A DNA stretch of 64,000 nucleotides, from contig JALCNW010000008.1 in the NCBI GenBank assembly GCA_022649305.1, positions 1-64,000 on the forward strand, written 5' to 3'. The number at the start of each line of letters is the position of its first letter. Position 1 is the first letter of the stretch. The notes below the pieces were generated by a model. The model saw nothing but the letters and a program-made list of their open reading frames with translations, was not told where the DNA came from and ran no database searches. This DNA comes from Enterobacter sp. (lineage in GTDB: Bacteria > Pseudomonadota > Gammaproteobacteria > Enterobacterales > Enterobacteriaceae). Both the position numbers and the translations under genes were made by a program. Below are positions 62,533-64,000 of this stretch, piece after piece.

Positions 62533-63441
62533 TTAACCTAATTCCTGAATTGCCTTTTCCAGCGCTTCGCGCAGCAGGTGTCGGTCGTGACGATACTTAA
62601 TGTCACTCGCTTCGAGCGGTTCCTGCACGACGACGCGGCCTTCCAGATTCGACACATCCACCTTTGGCCCCACCACCACGCCATCGATAATCTTCTTACC
62701 GACGTACTGTTCCATGATGTGTAGTTTGTCAGCCAGCGACAAACTGGCTGCCGCCGGGCTGAGTTCACGGCCCAGGTTACCGATGTAAACCATCGGCGCG
62801 GGCGTCCTGCGTAGCGCCTGCGCCAGCTCTTTGACCAGCAGAATCGGCATCAGGCTGGTGTAAAAACTGCCGGGACCAATCAGGATTAGGTCAGCATCAG
62901 CGATAGCTTCGACGGCTTCACGCGTGGCGGGTACGCTCGGATAGGTCATCAGCTCTTTAGGCGGGTGGATGAGCTGATCGATATTGACCTCGCCGTAAAC
63001 TTCATGGTCTTCCACGTCGATGGCCATCAAATCGACCGGTTGTTCAGACATTGGGATCAGGAACGCATCTACTTTTAGCAGGTTTCGTATTAAATTGATG
63101 GCTTCTAAAGGCCTGACGCTCAGGTGATCAAGCGCCTTTAACATCAAATTTCCAAGGTTATGGCCTGAAAGCTCGCCATTACCTCCAAAACGATACTCAA
63201 ACATGGCCGAAGCAACGCTCTGTTCGGTAATTAACTGGTTCAGGCAATTACGCATATCGCCCCAGGCGATGCCGCCTTCTGAGCGTCGAATACGCCCGGT
63301 GGATCCACCGTTGTCGGTGGTGGTTACAATCCCTGTTAGTCTGGAACCGAGTGATGACAACGATGACATCACGCGGCCCAGACCATGCCCTCCGCCGAGA
63401 GCGACCACACGGTCAAGATCCGCAAAAGTGCGATTGCGCAT
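62533..63441 (-). CDS. ybhK: YvcK/YbhK family protein (gluconeogenesis factor type)
   Basis: A 302-residue protein of the CofD-like family, with [13 protein letters not shown] near residue 16 and [14 protein letters not shown] near 42. Homologues (YvcK, GlmR) bind UDP-GlcNAc and influence cell-wall carbon flow; the enterobacterial role is not settled. I use ATG 63441 because the ATG two codons upstream abuts the ribosome-binding site. Confidence 0.92.
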   Translation of the reverse strand: MRNRTFADLDRVVALGGGHGLGRVMSSLSSLGSRLTGIVTTTDNGGSTGRIRRSEGGIAWGDMRNCLNQLITEQSVASAMFEYRFGGNGELSGHNLGNLMLKALDHLSVRPLEAINLIRNLLKVDAFLIPMSEQPVDLMAIDVEDHEVYGEVNIDQLIHPPKELMTYPSVPATREAVEAIADADLILIGPGSFYTSLMPILLVKELAQALRRTPAPMVYIGNLGRELSPAAASLSLADKLHIMEQYVGKKIIDGVVVGPKVDVSNLEGRVVVQEPLEASDIKYRHDRHLLREALEKAIQELG

Positions 63442-63679
63442 ACACATTCCTTATCACGTTTGAACCGCGTAACAGTAACCTAACTACCCCTAAAAGACGA
63501 TGTCCCACCCCTCGCAAAATGACGTATATCAATGCGAAACTGTGATTTTTGCGTATCCTGTAGTGAAAATGCACGATTAAGTCGCTATGTATAAAAGTAC
63601 ATAACGAAACCGGAAATGGCGAAACCGTGATTTCCGCGCTACTATCGGCATAACCACGTTTTCGATTATGAAAACATAC
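63442..63679. promoter_or_regulatory. ybhK-moaA divergent promoter region
   Basis: Promoter DNA for ybhK and moaA; no gene is seen. E. coli moaA is activated by ModE and FNR, and comparable sites are expected here, but I cannot delimit them confidently. Confidence 0.5.
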
Positions 63680-63785
63680 ACTCTAGCCTTTGCGCCTGTG
63701 TCGAACGATATGGTGCTCTGGCCGTGGCGGTATCGCCACCAGGGTACAGAAAGAAATGACTGTGCCTCCCGTATCTGGAAAGGTG
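63680..63785 (+). ncRNA. Moco RNA motif (riboswitch leader of moaA)
   Basis: The moaA leader contains the hallmark segments of the molybdenum-cofactor RNA motif: ACTCTAGCCT at the 5' side, GGTGCTCTGGCCGTG in the centre, CGCCACCAGGGT, AGAAATGACT, and GCCTCCCGTATCTGGAAAGG just before the start codon. The order and sequence match the E. coli moaA leader, which represses translation when Moco is abundant. Confidence 0.9.
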
Positions 63786-63788
63786 TAC

Positions 63789-64000
63789 ATGGCTTCACAA
63801 CTCACTGATGCTTTCGCGCGTAAGTTTTTCTATTTACGTCTGTCGATTACCGATGTGTGCAACTTCCGTTGCACCTATTGCCTGCCAAACGGCTACAAGC
63901 CCGGCAGCGTCACCAATAACGGCTTTCTTTCCGTCGATGAGGTGCGCCGCGTCACGCGTGCATTCTCTGAACTGGGGACGGAAAAAGTACGTCTCACCGG
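63789..64000 (+). CDS. moaA: GTP 3',8-cyclase, 3'-truncated by window edge
   Basis: The first 70 codons of the radical SAM enzyme that starts molybdenum cofactor synthesis. Begins [22 protein letters not shown] cluster motif [12 protein letters not shown] near residues 21-32. GGAAAGG lies before the ATG and is part of the Moco RNA. The rest of the gene is beyond the window. Confidence 0.97.
   Translation, partial: MASQLTDAFARKFFYLRLSITDVCNFRCTYCLPNGYKPGSVTNNGFLSVDEVRRVTRAFSELGTEKVRLT

Overview
The window is a chromosome segment of an enterobacterium. Gene order is that of the 16-17 min region of E. coli (sucCD, mngR-mngAB, cydABX-ybgE, ybgC-tolQRAB-pal-cpoB, a Lys/Val tRNA array, nadA-pnuC, zitB, ybgS, aroG, gpmA, galETKM, modF-modE, acrZ, modABC, ybhA, pgl, ybhC, bioA/bioBFCD, uvrB, ybhK, moaA). 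A complete-looking histidine-utilisation cluster (hutIGC, hutUH) lies between ybhC and bioA. E. coli lacks that cluster; Klebsiella, Enterobacter, Citrobacter and relatives have it. Together with an orphan UrtE-like ATPase after bioD, this suggests the Enterobacter/Lelliottia/Klebsiella side of Enterobacteriaceae; species is not determined.

Left core (1-33 kb). TCA-cycle succinyl-CoA synthetase; mannosylglycerate uptake and hydrolysis; cytochrome bd-I oxidase behind two FNR-type boxes; the Tol-Pal envelope-constriction machine; four tRNA-Lys and one tRNA-Val genes with a duplicated tRNA 3' end; NAD synthesis and nicotinamide riboside uptake; zinc efflux; DAHP synthase behind a perfect TyrR box; phosphoglycerate mutase; the Leloir galactose operon with external and internal GalR/GalS operators; and molybdate regulation and transport with a textbook ModE palindrome.

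Inserted element (33,738-44,889, about 11.15 kb). An AT-rich island splits ybhA. Its 3' part remains at 33,130-33,737 and its 5' part at 44,890-45,102. The junctions share only the dinucleotide CA, and the reconstructed attP is an imperfect dyad, as expected for the large serine recombinase encoded just inside the left end. The island carries a complete but diverged ybhA (about 66% identical in my hand alignment), so it appears to restore the gene it breaks. Other cargo: an McrA-like HNH nuclease, a Toprim-like protein with an upstream partner gene, a family of three short membrane-anchored paralogues, a ribbon-helix-helix-like protein, a decayed AP2/HNH-type gene, a holin gene interrupted by a 7-bp tandem repeat, and a 460-bp non-coding block rich in dyads and short repeats. 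No conjugation, packaging or replication gene is recognisable.

Right core (44.9-64 kb). pgl, the lipoprotein ybhC, the hut cluster (hutH is frameshifted by a 4-bp duplication, so histidine catabolism is probably lost or the base call is wrong), the divergent bio operon around a BirA operator, the orphan ABC ATPase with a degenerate signature motif, uvrB with a LexA box and paired DnaA boxes, ybhK, and the start of moaA behind a Moco RNA leader.
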